DNA from: Psychrobacter sp. Choline-02u-9
Lineage (GTDB): Bacteria > Pseudomonadota > Gammaproteobacteria > Pseudomonadales > Moraxellaceae
Direction: 5' to 3'
Length of the DNA stretch: 64,000 nucleotides
NCBI RefSeq assembly: GCF_002836505.1
Contig: NZ_PJBF01000040.1
Span: 372,001-436,000, forward strand
A program made the position numbers and the translations under genes. Positions 43,939 to 53,912 of the stretch are shown here, piece after piece. A model generated the notes under the pieces. The model saw only the letters and a list, made by a program, of their open reading frames with translations. It ran no database searches and was not told where the DNA came from. Positions within the stretch are counted from its first letter, which is position 1. Every line of letters begins with the position of its first letter.

Positions 43939-45600
43939 ATGCTATTATCGCACCGCGCTCGTCTACTTGAGCTTTGGCGTATCGCCGCAATGTATCGCCT
44001 TGATACCCATTTTTCTATCGAAGAAGCACCGCAACTGCAACCTTTGGCGCGATTAATTCGCATGCATCCAGCAGCATGGGGTAAAAAGCACCAACCAAAT
44101 GCGATTAAGTATGCGCTTGAAGATATGGGTACGCTGTTTTTGAAACTTGGCCAGTTACTCTCAACGCGTCGCGACTTGGTACCGCCTGAGATTATCGCTC
44201 AGTTGATTCAGTTGCAGGACAAAGTTAAGCCTTTTGACGCTGATATCGCTGTCGCCCAAATTCAGCATTCTAAACATGGTCTTGGCCAGTCTATTGAAAC
44301 CTTGTTTGCTCGATTCGATATCAAACCGTTAGCGGCCGCCTCTATCGCCCAAGTACATACGGCTGCCTTACATGATGGGCGTGAAGTCGTGGTAAAAGTG
44401 GTTCGCCCCGATATTCGCACTGTGATTGTTTCTGACTTTGAGCTACTGCGAGAATTGGCAAGTTGGGCATCTGCACGTATTGAAGCAGCACGTGCCGTCC
44501 ATATCATTGATATTGTCGAAGACTATCGGCAAGTCATGCTCAACGAGTTAGATTTAACGCTTGAGGCTGACAATACTACTCAGATGCGTAATAACTTCTT
44601 GGGTTCAGCATTGATGTATGTGCCTGAAGTTTATGACGCTGCCAAAAACGTGATGGTCATGGAGCGTATCCAAGGCGTCCCTATCTCACAAGTTGAGATG
44701 TTTGATCAGTTAGGTTATGACCGTGCAGCGCTTGCAGAAAAAGGCCTAACCATATTTTTCACCCAAGTCTTCCGTGATAACTTCTTTCATGCTGATATGC
44801 ATCCAGGCAATGTGTTCGTAGAGACGCCACCTGTGCAAACTCTACATGCAGGTATGGAAGCAGTTGATTTAGGTCATGAGCCACGTTATATCGGGCTTGA
44901 TTGCGCCATCATGGGCACTTTATCAAAAGACGATCAGCTCATCGTGGCGCGGATGTTACTTGCTGTAATGAACAATAACTTTACCGCTGTGGTTGATATT
45001 GTGAGTCGTGCAGGTTGGATACCGCCAAATGCTGATAAGCATGCCCTGATGCGTGATATGAAACGTACCGTCGGCCCTATGCTACAAAAATCAATCGATG
45101 ATATCGACTTTGCTGGCGTACTGATGCAGATTTTGGACATTGCGCGTAGACATCATATGAGTATCCCGCCGCAGCTGATGCTTCTGCTAAAAACCTTGGT
45201 CCATGTGGAAGGACTCGGTCGTGATTTATATCCTGATCTAGACATTTGGTCACTTGCCAAACCAATTCTAAGCAGTTGGATTAAAGAGCAGTTAGATCCT
45301 ATGCGTAATCTACAGCAACTGCGTCAACAACTGCCTGAAATACTCCTGTCTACCACTGATATTCCTAAACTATTAGATCAAGGGCTACAAAGCCTTGCCT
45401 CACAGGGCTCTCGTCAGGACAGTCAACTACGCGAGATACAACAGATTCGCGCTGACATGCTAAACGACCGTCGCCGCGATTGGTTGGCACTCGCAGGGTT
45501 TGCTATTTTTATTGCTATCGCTACGCAAGTTATCGGCTGGCTATCACCTATATTTTATATACTGGCTGTTCTGGTAGTTGTTTGGCGAATTTTAGCTTAG
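43939..45600 (+). CDS. ubiB: Ubiquinone biosynthesis regulatory kinase-like protein UbiB
   Basis: 553 residues from the ATG at 43939; a TTG seven codons upstream also opens the frame. UbiB is an atypical protein kinase-like ATPase at the inner membrane, needed for ubiquinone synthesis. LGQLLSTRRDLVPPEIIAQL carries the KxGQ-type loop of the UbiB/ADCK family. AAASIAQVHTAALHDG is the alanine-rich replacement of the glycine loop, VVVKVVRP the ATP lysine, and FFHADMHPGNVFVE the catalytic/metal loop. Two hydrophobic helices at the C-terminus (WLALAGFAIFIAIATQVIGW and following) anchor it. It is last in ubiE-ubiJ-ubiB. Confidence 0.96.
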   Translation: MLLSHRARLLELWRIAAMYRLDTHFSIEEAPQLQPLARLIRMHPAAWGKKHQPNAIKYALEDMGTLFLKLGQLLSTRRDLVPPEIIAQLIQLQDKVKPFDADIAVAQIQHSKHGLGQSIETLFARFDIKPLAAASIAQVHTAALHDGREVVVKVVRPDIRTVIVSDFELLRELASWASARIEAARAVHIIDIVEDYRQVMLNELDLTLEADNTTQMRNNFLGSALMYVPEVYDAAKNVMVMERIQGVPISQVEMFDQLGYDRAALAEKGLTIFFTQVFRDNFFHADMHPGNVFVETPPVQTLHAGMEAVDLGHEPRYIGLDCAIMGTLSKDDQLIVARMLLAVMNNNFTAVVDIVSRAGWIPPNADKHALMRDMKRTVGPMLQKSIDDIDFAGVLMQILDIARRHHMSIPPQLMLLLKTLVHVEGLGRDLYPDLDIWSLAKPILSSWIKEQLDPMRNLQQLRQQLPEILLSTTDIPKLLDQGLQSLASQGSRQDSQLREIQQIRADMLNDRRRDWLALAGFAIFIAIATQVIGWLSPIFYILAVLVVVWRILA

Positions 45601-45659
45601 AAATCAGATTTATTTTTACTCAATCAGTTCAGAAAATTTTCATAATTTCAGATTTAAAC

Positions 45660-45703
45660 AAAAAAATGCGCCTACTTCTCATTAAAAGTAGACGCATTTT
45701 TTT
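45660..45703. terminator. Bidirectional terminator between ubiB and ruvB
   Basis: AATGCGCCTACTT pairs with AAGTAGACGCATT, with one mismatch, flanked by A on the left and T on the right. It lies between two convergent genes. Confidence 0.88.
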
Positions 45704-45718
45704 ATTGAATACTGATTA

Positions 45719-46714
45719 CTATAACATCTGATCTATTGCCATCTGTGTCAGTACGCGGCCACGAGCAGTTCGCAGCACATAACCTTGTTGAATCAGATAC
45801 GGCTCAATCACATCTTCAAGCGTACCACGGTCTTCAGCCATCGCTGCTGCCACTGCTTCAACACCCGCAGGACCACCGTCAAAGCGCTCGTGCAATATTT
45901 CGATATAACGTCTGTCTAGATGATCAAGACCGCGTCTATCCACTGCCAGCATATCTAGCGCACTACCTGCAATCGCGCCGTTAATACTACCGTCGCCTCT
46001 TACCTCAGCATAGTCACGCACACGGCGTAATAGGCGGTTAGCAATCCTTGGTGTACCACGTGCACGGCGCGCAATCTCTACAGCCCCGTCTTCACTCATT
46101 GGTACACGCATTAGACGTGCTGCGCGACTGACAATCGTCGTTAGATCAGCAATATTGTAAAACTCAAGGCGCTGTACAATCCCAAAACGGTCACGTAGTG
46201 GTGAGGTTAACAGTCCTGCTCTCGTCGTTGCTGCTACCAAGGTAAACGGTGGCAAATCAAGCTTGATAGAACGCGCAGCAGGCCCTTCACCAATCATAAT
46301 GTCCAATTGGAAATCTTCCATTGCTGGATAAAGTATCTCTTCAATCACCGAGCTCAGACGGTGAATTTCATCAATAAACAGCACGTCACCTGCTTCTAGA
46401 TTGGTCAGCATGGCTGCCAAATCTCCTGGGCGCTCAAGCACAGGCCCTGAAGTAGAACGCAAATTGCCACCCATTTCACGAGCGATAATATTGGCGAGGG
46501 TCGTCTTGCCAAGACCCGGTGGACCAAATATAAGTGTGTGATCTAGCGCTTCGTCACGGCCACGAGCAGCACCGATGAACACTTCCATCTGCTCACGTAC
46601 CACCGGCTGACCAATATACTCAGCCAATAATGCTGGTCGGATATTGGCATCAGGAGCGTCACTTGCACCTTCTAGCGGATTAATTAAACGATCTTGCGTC
46701 ATAGAATTTATCAT
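45719..46714 (-). CDS. ruvB: Holliday junction branch-migration helicase RuvB
   Basis: 331 residues, normal length. RuvB is the AAA+ motor of the RuvAB complex. The N-terminal signature [20 protein letters not shown] is followed by Walker [11 protein letters not shown], Walker [10 protein letters not shown], sensor 1 [18 protein letters not shown] and the winged-helix domain ending in [16 protein letters not shown]. It lies 163 bases after ruvA on the same strand, but a hairpin stands between them. ruvC is elsewhere, at 63028. Confidence 0.98.
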   Translation of the reverse strand: MINSMTQDRLINPLEGASDAPDANIRPALLAEYIGQPVVREQMEVFIGAARGRDEALDHTLIFGPPGLGKTTLANIIAREMGGNLRSTSGPVLERPGDLAAMLTNLEAGDVLFIDEIHRLSSVIEEILYPAMEDFQLDIMIGEGPAARSIKLDLPPFTLVAATTRAGLLTSPLRDRFGIVQRLEFYNIADLTTIVSRAARLMRVPMSEDGAVEIARRARGTPRIANRLLRRVRDYAEVRGDGSINGAIAGSALDMLAVDRRGLDHLDRRYIEILHERFDGGPAGVEAVAAAMAEDRGTLEDVIEPYLIQQGYVLRTARGRVLTQMAIDQML

Positions 46715-46800
46715 TATATTAAAAAATTAGTTAACAAATAGCATAACTAAACGCTGCGCATAAGTCATGCAAAACCTCATTAAGCGAGCACTAAAACGAA

Positions 46801-46827
46801 AATAAGCGACATTTAATGTCGCTTATT
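46801..46827 (-). terminator. Hairpin between ruvA and ruvB
   Basis: Perfect 13-bp arms AATAAGCGACATT and AATGTCGCTTATT with a 1-base centre. On the minus strand it is followed by TTCGTTTTAG, a weak U-tract. It could terminate or attenuate the ruvA transcript before ruvB. Confidence 0.6.
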
Positions 46828-46877
46828 AATTTGATACACTATGTGGTTGTTATCGATAAACGGCTAGTTAATATGAA

Positions 46878-47498
46878 TTAAAAGCCAGATAACTGCTGCA
46901 AAGTAGCTTTTAACAAGCCTTGAGTATCAGCAAAAGTATCTCCTTTACTCTTAGCAGCTTTGATCGCTAGCTGAGCTTCTTTTTCTTTGTAGCCCAAGCT
47001 AATCAATGCGCCTTCCACTTCAGCGATAATACTACCTTCGTGAGAAATCGTAGTTTCCTGTGGTATCAATTCAAACGCACCACTATCAACGTCGATATTC
47101 TTTAGCTTGTCTTTTAGCTCAATCAATAAACGTTGCGCCGTCTTTTTACCAATGCCTGGGATACGAGTTAATGCCGTCTCCGACTCTTGCTCGACGTGCA
47201 TCTTTAGCTCAGCTGCTGACATTGCAGACAGCATAGCCAAGGCCATTTTTGCACCAACCCCGTTAATTTTAATTAACTGGCGAAAGACATCACGTTCTTT
47301 TCGATCGATAAAACCGTAGAGCAACTGGGCATCTTCGCGAACATGGAAATGTGTCCAGATGCTAGCTTGTTCATTCAGCTGTAACTGACAAAACGAAGGC
47401 AATGGCAGTTCGATATCATAACCCACACCAGAGGTCGTCATGATACAAGCCGTCGGTGCCATCAAGTACTGCACCTGTCCGGTAATCAATCCAATCAT
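46878..47498 (-). CDS. ruvA: Holliday junction-binding protein RuvA
   Basis: 206 residues. RuvA tetramers bind Holliday junctions and load RuvB. Domain I (MIGLITGQVQYL, GVGYDIELPLPSF) is the OB fold. Domain II has two helix-hairpin-helix motifs (LIKINGVGAKMALAMLSAMS and LTRIPGIGKKTAQRLLIELK). Domain III (about 155-206, EVEGALISLGYKEKEAQLAI) contacts RuvB. Confidence 0.97.
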   Translation of the reverse strand: MIGLITGQVQYLMAPTACIMTTSGVGYDIELPLPSFCQLQLNEQASIWTHFHVREDAQLLYGFIDRKERDVFRQLIKINGVGAKMALAMLSAMSAAELKMHVEQESETALTRIPGIGKKTAQRLLIELKDKLKNIDVDSGAFELIPQETTISHEGSIIAEVEGALISLGYKEKEAQLAIKAAKSKGDTFADTQGLLKATLQQLSGF

Positions 47499-47576
47499 TA
47501 TTTACGACCTCTTATGTATAATATTATAAAATCAGCTGCTACTTCATGATTAACAACTACGTTCTACAACACAGTC

Positions 47577-48614
47577 TTATTGGTAGAAGTTCACCATACC
47601 TTCAAGACTGGTTGGACGAATTTTATGTGCTTGACCTGCAGAACCAAACGCTTCAAAACGATTGGTACAGATATCTGACATCGCTACCATAGACGCTTTA
47701 AAGTATTTGCGTGGATCAAATTCACTTGGATTTTTCGCAAGGAATTCACGGATAGCACCAGTTGATGCCAGACGTAAATCCGTATCGATGTTTACTTTAC
47801 GTACGCCATGTTTTATTGCTTCAACGATTTGCTCAACTGGCACACCATAAGTTTCGCCGATATCACCGCCATTTTCATTAATAACTTTTAGCCATTCTTG
47901 TGGCACTGATGAAGAACCATGCATAACAAGATGAGTATTAGGAATACGGGCATGAATCTCTTTTACGCGCTCAATAGACAAGATATCGCCTGTCGGTGGA
48001 CGTGTGAACTTATAGGCACCATGGCTAGTACCGATAGCAATCGCTAACGCATCGACATTGGTATCTTTTACAAACTGCTCAGCTTCATCAGCACTGGTCA
48101 AAAGCTGCTCATGATCCAATACGCCTTCAGCGCCAGAACCATCTTCTTCGCCAGCCATACCAGTTTCAAGACTACCTAGGCAACCGATTTCGCCTTCTAC
48201 AGAGACGCCGCAAGCATGTGCCATCTTAACAACTTCGCGCGTGACGCTAGCATTGTAATCATAATCCATTGGCGTTTTGCCATCTTCACCAAGTGAGCCA
48301 TCCATCATCACTGATGAAAAACCTAATTGGATTGAGCGTTGGCAGATAGCTGGCGACATACCGTGATCCTGATGCATCACTACTGGAATATGTGGCCATT
48401 CTTCGATAGCAGCGATAATCAAATGACGCAAAAATGCTGACCCTGCATAGTTACGTGCGCCTGCGCTGGCTTGGACAATGACAGGTGAATCACAAGCATC
48501 CGCAGCCATCATGATTGCACGCATTTGCTCTAAGTTATTGACGTTAAAGGCAGGAACACCATAGCTGTGTTCAGCGGCATGATCTAGAAGTTGACGTAAG
48601 GATATTAGGGCCAT
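47577..48614 (-). CDS. fba: Class II fructose-1,6-bisphosphate aldolase
   Basis: 345 residues. It cleaves fructose-1,6-bisphosphate into dihydroxyacetone phosphate and glyceraldehyde-3-phosphate using zinc. [20 protein letters not shown] opens the class II signature. [20 protein letters not shown] contains the zinc histidine and catalytic Asp. [20 protein letters not shown] and [15 protein letters not shown] follow, and [10 protein letters not shown] and [11 protein letters not shown] bind the substrate phosphate. The same strand upstream carries the Ala-rich lipoprotein and pgk genes, but a terminator separates the lipoprotein gene from fba. Confidence 0.97.
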   Translation of the reverse strand: MALISLRQLLDHAAEHSYGVPAFNVNNLEQMRAIMMAADACDSPVIVQASAGARNYAGSAFLRHLIIAAIEEWPHIPVVMHQDHGMSPAICQRSIQLGFSSVMMDGSLGEDGKTPMDYDYNASVTREVVKMAHACGVSVEGEIGCLGSLETGMAGEEDGSGAEGVLDHEQLLTSADEAEQFVKDTNVDALAIAIGTSHGAYKFTRPPTGDILSIERVKEIHARIPNTHLVMHGSSSVPQEWLKVINENGGDIGETYGVPVEQIVEAIKHGVRKVNIDTDLRLASTGAIREFLAKNPSEFDPRKYFKASMVAMSDICTNRFEAFGSAGQAHKIRPTSLEGMVNFYQ

Positions 48615-49026
48615 AAGACGCTCTCTGATTAGATTTTGAATAGTATTTTAAAAAACAGCTTGATAGCAATCATTTCACTGTATATTCGACCATACTGACC
48701 GTATATAGGCTAGTAAAAGTCTGAATAATATTGGATATGATTACCACGCGGTGATTATAGCAAAAATTGTTCTGTCTTCGTAGCGGTTGACCGACTATTT
48801 GTCAGTCTATACCGTCTCTTGATATCAGTTTAATTTTATAAACTGTCACTTTATAAACTGCCACAACGACATACAACGCAAAAAGCCTTGGCAATCACCA
48901 AGGCTTTTCTAGTATTTTGAGGCTTATAAAGCAATGACTCTTTTTAGAAATTATTTACCAATGAGTATCTACCAATCGATAGCATCCTAGCAAATCAGTC
49001 ATTATAGTGCTTAGTTATCGCGTAGC
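48615..49026. other. Intergenic region upstream of fba
   Basis: 412 bases containing the lipoprotein terminator (48881-48908) and presumably the fba promoter. No other feature recognised. Confidence 0.45.
48881..48908 (-). terminator. Intrinsic terminator of the Ala-rich lipoprotein gene
   Basis: Perfect 11-bp arms AAAAGCCTTGG and CCAAGGCTTTT with a 6-base loop and a minus-strand U-tract. Confidence 0.9.
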
Positions 49027-49413
49027 TTAGTACTGTTGCTCTGCATCAACTGCAACATCATTTGCGCCATCAGCAACAGCGTTAGCGCCATCAGCAACAG
49101 CTTCAGCAGTATTTTCAACCGCTGTGTTAGTGCTTTCAGCAATAGCATCGCCAGTGTTTTCTAGAGCGTCTGTCGCAGCTGCACCAGCAGTGTCAGCGCC
49201 TTCGGCAACTTCAGTACCAGCGTCTTGAGCAGCAGCTTCAGCTTCATCAGCAGCAGCGTCTGTTTCAGCGGCAGCAGCATCAGCGTTTGCAGCGGCATCA
49301 TCGCCAGCAGATTCAACAGCAGCTTCTGTGTTTTCTTCTGTTTGTTGGCTACATGCAGTGATTGCAAAGGTACCAGCAAGTACGCTAGCAAGTAATAAAT
49401 GACGTTTTAACAT
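49027..49413 (-). CDS. Alanine-rich, acidic lipoprotein
   Basis: 128 residues from the ATG at 49413; GAGAGG stands before it, and a longer frame 10 codons upstream lacks a site. The signal peptide MLKRHLLLASVLAGTFAITAC has lipobox ITAC, so Cys21 would be lipidated. The rest is made almost wholly of Ala, Asp, Glu, Thr and Asn, with heptad-like ADGANAV repeats near the end. It is probably an extended helical, periplasmic or outer-membrane-anchored protein of Lpp/osmotic-stress style. No enzymatic motif. The GC-rich alanine codons produce a false overlapping reading frame. Confidence 0.8.
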   Translation of the reverse strand: MLKRHLLLASVLAGTFAITACSQQTEENTEAAVESAGDDAAANADAAAAETDAAADEAEAAAQDAGTEVAEGADTAGAAATDALENTGDAIAESTNTAVENTAEAVADGANAVADGANDVAVDAEQQY

Positions 49414-49670
49414 AATAAACCTCTCGTAAATAATGCATGTCAAAATACATGGTCGCGCTATTTTATAGAGTGCGAATCAGACATGCAATAGTAATTTTCA
49501 GTATATAAATAAATAATTACTGCTTAATAATAATCGATGACTATTGCACTTACTTATGTCAATAAAAACAAGCAAATCAACAGCCAAAATATTATTTTTA
49601 CAGACTACCTTAGTTATTTAAAGTTAGTTGTACGTCTAATGTTACTAAGCTACAGAGTATCGTTAATTAG

Positions 49671-50885
49671 TTAGGCATCTATTTGCAGTGCAGCAACTGC
49701 TGGAAGTACTTTACCTTCAACAAACTCTAAAAACGCACCGCCACCTGTTGACATATAACTCACGCCTTCAGCAACTTGATATTTATCGATAGCTGCTAAT
49801 GTATCACCGCCGCCCGCGATAGAGAAACCATCACTGTCTTTGACCGCAGTTGCCAGTATTTGTGTACCTTGCCCGAAAGCATCGACCTCAAATACACCCA
49901 CTGGACCATTCCACAAAATGGTTTTTGCATTAATAATGGCATCGGCAAGCTGTTTTGCGCTTTCTGGTGCGATGTCCAATATCATGTCATTGTCACCGAT
50001 CGCATCAACTGATTTGATCGTTGCGGTAGCTTTTTGCAATGAGCCAGTAAAGTCAGCGAAATCGATGTCATTTTTATCAGCGACGACGACGTACTCAGGC
50101 AGCAAAATTTCAGTCTTGGTCATAATGTCACGTGCAGTATCGAGCAAATCTGCTTCGTATAGCGACGCGCCCACACTATGTCCCTGCGCCGCTAAGAAAG
50201 TATTGGCAATACCGCCACCAACGATAATCTGTGTACAGACTTCAGCCAAGCTATGTAGCACTTCTAACTTGGTAGATACTTTTGAGCCGCCAACGATGGC
50301 AAGCATAGGCTGAGCTGGTGTTTCAAGCGCCAGGCTCAAGGCATCAAGCTCCGCTGCCAACAAAGGCCCTGCACAAACGGTTTTGTCTGCTTGACGCATT
50401 GCTTGCGTCAAGCCTTCTGTTGATGCTTGCGCACGGTGTGCGGTACCAAATGCATCCATGACAAAGACATCACATAAATCCGCGTATTTTTTTGCTAACG
50501 TCGCATCGTTTTTCTTTTCACCATCGTTAAAACGCACATTCTCTAGTAGTACGACTTCGCCAGATTTTACAGCAGCGCCTTGAGTCAGGTAGTCATTATT
50601 GAGGCGCACTGGTGACGCTAATTGCGAGCCCAATTTGTCTGTCAAATAATCAGCAACTGGTGCCAATGAATAAATAGATTCAGGATTGCCTTCTGTTGGG
50701 CGTCCCAGATGTGAACAAACAATAACAGCGGCACCCTTCTCTAGCGCCATCTCAATAGTAGGTAGACTTGCTTGTAAGCGAGCATCACTTGTGACTTTAC
50801 CGTCTTTAATAGGGACATTTAAATCTTCTCGGATCAATACCACTTTATCGGTTAAGTTCAGCTCGCTCATACGCAAAAAATTCAT
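49671..50885 (-). CDS. pgk: Phosphoglycerate kinase
   Basis: 404 residues. It converts 1,3-bisphosphoglycerate and ADP to 3-phosphoglycerate and [23 protein letters not shown] is the N-terminal signature, [10 protein letters not shown] binds 3-phosphoglycerate, [15 protein letters not shown] carries the conserved lysine, and [14 protein letters not shown] is the nucleotide-binding C-terminal motif. AGGAG stands 7 bases before the ATG at 50885, which supports the longer start (MNFLRMSEL). Confidence 0.98.
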   Translation of the reverse strand: MNFLRMSELNLTDKVVLIREDLNVPIKDGKVTSDARLQASLPTIEMALEKGAAVIVCSHLGRPTEGNPESIYSLAPVADYLTDKLGSQLASPVRLNNDYLTQGAAVKSGEVVLLENVRFNDGEKKNDATLAKKYADLCDVFVMDAFGTAHRAQASTEGLTQAMRQADKTVCAGPLLAAELDALSLALETPAQPMLAIVGGSKVSTKLEVLHSLAEVCTQIIVGGGIANTFLAAQGHSVGASLYEADLLDTARDIMTKTEILLPEYVVVADKNDIDFADFTGSLQKATATIKSVDAIGDNDMILDIAPESAKQLADAIINAKTILWNGPVGVFEVDAFGQGTQILATAVKDSDGFSIAGGGDTLAAIDKYQVAEGVSYMSTGGGAFLEFVEGKVLPAVAALQIDA

Positions 50886-51327
50886 TACCTGCTCCTATGC
50901 ATCAATATATCTATTAATTTACGATTACTATCATGATTGATATGACTGATAATTTTTTAACTATCATTTACTATATCTGCTCTAACAATGAGCCTTATTA
51001 GACTGCACACTTGCTATCTTTATATGTCTTCATCACTGAGTCTTTATACTAACTATCACACCAAGTTACTGGAACAGATAAGTGAGTAGAAATCAGTGGC
51101 GGTGTATTCTATCAGTTTTCTATGAGATGCTCACAAGCAAACTTTCACGATTTTTAAAAACATGAAAATATTGAGTGAGTAATTTTACTCCAGCATTGAT
51201 AGGAAACGGCTGTAACTGCTAGCTTTGAACTCATTCAATAAACAGTAACATTTCGTGGTGGTACTCAGCAGTCAGGCTCTTTATGATAGAAGCGTTGACA
51301 ATAACAATAACTTTTTAGGAGAACACA
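50886..51327. other. Intergenic region between divergent pgk and the DksA-like gene
   Basis: 442 AT-rich bases with divergent promoters. AGGAGA stands 6-8 bases before the ATG at 51328. No RNA gene or dyad recognised. Confidence 0.4.
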
Positions 51328-51657
51328 ATGAGTATCGACTTAGACACTGCAAAGCAAAATCTATTGAAACTAAAAGATGAGTACGAGTCTCGCATTGACA
51401 AAATCGAAGATCATATCCAAAACCCACAAGATGATCTCAATGAGCACTGGGAAGATCAGGCTATATCCTATCGTCAAAATGATATGCGTAAAAATTTAAT
51501 GGCCGAAGCGCGTCAGAGCCTAATCTATGTCGAAAATGCCTTAAGTCGTATCGAAAATGGTACTTATGGCGAGTGCGAGGTTTGCGGTGAACCGATTGAA
51601 GAGCAACGTTTAGAAGCGCTGCCCTACGCTACTTTGTGTATGGAACATGCTGAATAG
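51328..51657 (+). CDS. TraR/DksA-family zinc-finger protein
   Basis: 109 residues, shorter than DksA (about 150). The N-terminal coiled coil (LLKLKDEYESRIDKIEDHIQ) leads to the zinc motif GECEVCGEPIEEQRLEALPY, then TLCMEHAE at the C-terminus. Three Cys (two in CEVC, one in LCMEH) plus His replace the usual four-Cys set. The DksA-tip acidic pair is plausible in EDQAISYRQ but not certain. Relatives bind the RNA polymerase secondary channel; whether this one does is inferred. It is monocistronic. Confidence 0.85.
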   Translation: MSIDLDTAKQNLLKLKDEYESRIDKIEDHIQNPQDDLNEHWEDQAISYRQNDMRKNLMAEARQSLIYVENALSRIENGTYGECEVCGEPIEEQRLEALPYATLCMEHAE

Positions 51658-51683
51658 CTAATAAATTTCATCTAGAACACATT

Positions 51684-52355
51684 TTATACAGCAGGTGTTT
51701 TCCATTTAGAAAGTGCCTGCTGCCATTGATAGCAACGCTCGGCGATTTTTTCTACAGGCAAATCCATAATATCGCCTACTACCGCCACAAGCGCAATTGG
51801 TATGCCTGCCAGCTCTGAAATATTTTCTGCAGTTAATCCGCCTATCACACATATAGGTATGTCTTGTTGACAGCCTTCAATCAACTTCTGACGTGAGATA
51901 ATATCAGCATTCGGTTTTGTGGTAGAGGTAAATATGGCACCCATCGCAGCGTAGCTTGCACCATTATCCTTTGCCTCTTTGACTAATTCAATATTCCCAT
52001 GGCAAGTTCGACCAATTATTTGAGTCGATTCAAGAGACTGCAAAGCATCACCAATTTTGCCATCTCCTTGCCCAAGGTGTACACCAATACCAAGCTTGGC
52101 TGCTATTGCAATATCATCATTCATAACGACTGGAACGTCATGTGCTTTGGCCAGCTTAACAATCTGTTTGGCTTCTTCATAAAGCGTTATATGACCATCT
52201 GGTAGACTAAGTGTTTGCTTGCGCCGAATCTGCAACAATACGATTAGCCCTGTTGATAAGGCGGCATCTAACTTTTGATACAACAATTCAAATTCATCAT
52301 CATTGGTCAGCAAATATAGCTTGGGTATCGCAGATGAGGTTGATGACTGGTTCAT
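51684..52355 (-). CDS. thiE: Thiamine phosphate synthase family protein
   Basis: 223 residues from the ATG at 52355; AAGGA 8 bases upstream supports it over a GTG 30 bases earlier. ThiE couples hydroxymethylpyrimidine diphosphate and thiazole phosphate. Motifs seen are PVVMNDDIAIAAKLGIGVHL, the ThiE-type GVHLGQGDGK, IGRTCHGNIELVKEAKDNGA (ThiE usually has G-x-S-x-H), YAAMGAIFTSTTKPNADI (phosphate loop) and CVIGGLTAENISEL. The first strand carries LQIRRK where ThiE has Q-x-R-x-K. No other thi genes and no TPP riboswitch are adjacent, so specificity is somewhat uncertain. Confidence 0.82.
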   Translation of the reverse strand: MNQSSTSSAIPKLYLLTNDDEFELLYQKLDAALSTGLIVLLQIRRKQTLSLPDGHITLYEEAKQIVKLAKAHDVPVVMNDDIAIAAKLGIGVHLGQGDGKIGDALQSLESTQIIGRTCHGNIELVKEAKDNGASYAAMGAIFTSTTKPNADIISRQKLIEGCQQDIPICVIGGLTAENISELAGIPIALVAVVGDIMDLPVEKIAERCYQWQQALSKWKTPAV

Positions 52356-52388
52356 AGGGCAGATCCTTAATCTTAAACTCAACACAAT

Positions 52389-52421
52389 AAAAAGGCTGTT
52401 ATATGATATAACAGCCTTTTT
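52389..52421 (-). terminator. Intrinsic terminator of the PBP7-type gene
   Basis: AAAAAGGCTGTTATAT and ATATAACAGCCTTTTT form a perfect hairpin just after the stop at 52443 on the minus strand. It lies between that gene and thiE. Confidence 0.9.
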
Positions 52422-52442
52422 TACATATTTAAAACAGCGCGT

Positions 52443-53525
52443 CTATACGGTACGACGTGTCGCCAAACTGTTTAGAATGTTTTTAGCATCGCCCCAACGT
52501 GTTGCTGAGCTGTTTGCCCCTAGGATGACAATAATTGCAGGGCGATTATTGACTCGCGTTTCCATCACAACACAGCGCCCAGCTTCGTTAATAAAACCTG
52601 TTTTTGAGATACCGATTGGGTAATCACCTGCACGAACCAAGCTACTAGTGTTGTTGGCTTTATAAGTGCGATTACCACTTGAGTAGTTTGAAACAAAGAA
52701 GTCATAGCTCTTGGTGGTAGAAAAACGACGAATCACATCATAGTTGCCAGCAGCACGTACCATCTTGACCAAATCTTTTGACGAAGCTACGTTACGCTTA
52801 TCAAGTCCAGTTGGATCACCAAAAAATGCCGTATTCATGCCCAAATCTTGCGCTTTACGATTCATTGCACGCATAAAGGCATCATAGCCACCTGGGTAAT
52901 TACGCGCTAAACTCTTCGCCGCTGGATTTTCAGACTTCATCAACGCCATCAATAGCATCTCAGCACGGTTTAAACGATCACCTGATTTCAAACGCGAGCT
53001 TGCACGCTTTGGACCAACAAAATCCTCTGGATCAAGCGTGATCTCTTCACGCATATCAAGGCCTGCATCCAATACGACCATAGCCGTCATAACCTTGGTG
53101 ATACTAGCCATAGGACGCGCGATATCAGCATCTTTTTCGTAGATAGATTCGCCAGTTTCAGCATCGATCACCGCAACACTACGTGAATCCGTACTAATCG
53201 GAATCATATCGCTGCTACCGAATGCCCCACGATAAGTTGTGTTATAGCGAGCACTATTGGTGTTATTACTACTAGCAAAACTATTAGTATTCGTAATATT
53301 GGTAGTGCCGTAGCCATTATCGACTTTCTTAATAGCAGAGCCATTAGACTTGTACATAATATTGCGGGCTTCAGACAAACTATCAGCGCCGCCCCAACTC
53401 AGGCGTGCACTAGAGGCAGTGTCAGTGCTACCATTAATTGTAAGTGCGGCTTGTGCAACACTGCCCAAACTCAATGAAATCATAGCAGCGATCAATTGCT
53501 GTTTGGTTAATGGTAGTTGCTTCAT
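52443..53525 (-). CDS. pbpG: D-alanyl-D-alanine endopeptidase (PBP7/PbpG type)
   Basis: 360 residues. A signal peptide (about 1-27, ending SLGSVAQAA) directs it to the periplasm. The S11 penicillin-binding domain has SITK (Ser141, Lys144), SEN (198-200) and KTG (308-310), so all three catalytic motifs are present. MKSENPAAKSLARNYPGG is the PBP7 version of motif 2. It cleaves D-Ala-meso-DAP crosslinks in peptidoglycan. About 80 residues between signal and catalytic domain are Ser/Asn/Thr-rich, more than in E. coli PBP7 (about 310 residues). Confidence 0.93.
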   Translation of the reverse strand: MKQLPLTKQQLIAAMISLSLGSVAQAALTINGSTDTASSARLSWGGADSLSEARNIMYKSNGSAIKKVDNGYGTTNITNTNSFASSNNTNSARYNTTYRGAFGSSDMIPISTDSRSVAVIDAETGESIYEKDADIARPMASITKVMTAMVVLDAGLDMREEITLDPEDFVGPKRASSRLKSGDRLNRAEMLLMALMKSENPAAKSLARNYPGGYDAFMRAMNRKAQDLGMNTAFFGDPTGLDKRNVASSKDLVKMVRAAGNYDVIRRFSTTKSYDFFVSNYSSGNRTYKANNTSSLVRAGDYPIGISKTGFINEAGRCVVMETRVNNRPAIIVILGANSSATRWGDAKNILNSLATRRTV

Positions 53526-53912
53526 TATGCCTCCTGCTGTCGCTATTACGCCAGTTACATATTGTCTGACGCCAAAAACGTACGTAGCGTTTATAGATGT
53601 GTTTGTAAGTACTCACATAGAGCTTTTGTATTTTTAGTGTATCATGGTTTACATTTAAGTTTAATCTATCAAACTGATTTAGTAGTTTTTTTTGGCTTCA
53701 TTCAAACTTTGCTACAACCAATTTATATTATAGAAACATCAATTCACACTGCAGCAATATAATTTAACTTCGAATGTTATGATTACTCGTATTTTGTTAT
53801 ATTAATCAGCGGTATTTTGAATATACAAAGATAACAATAATGGTTGAAATATATTCGTTTTTTATACTATTTGGACCCAATAAAGCGTTCATTCTGACAA
53901 TCAATAAAGAGT
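53526..53912. other. Intergenic region between divergent pbpG and the GacA-like gene
   Basis: 387 AT-rich bases with divergent promoters; no RNA gene, dyad or ORF recognised. Confidence 0.4.

Noticed and set aside
49161..49391. Leu-rich 76-codon minus-strand frame
   Set aside because: Frame-shifted reading of the Ala-rich lipoprotein; GCA/GCT-rich repeats read as Leu/Lys codons in the other frame.
52356..52442. TPP riboswitch upstream of thiE
   Set aside because: The 87 bases before thiE hold only the PBP7-gene terminator; no THI-box sequence is present.
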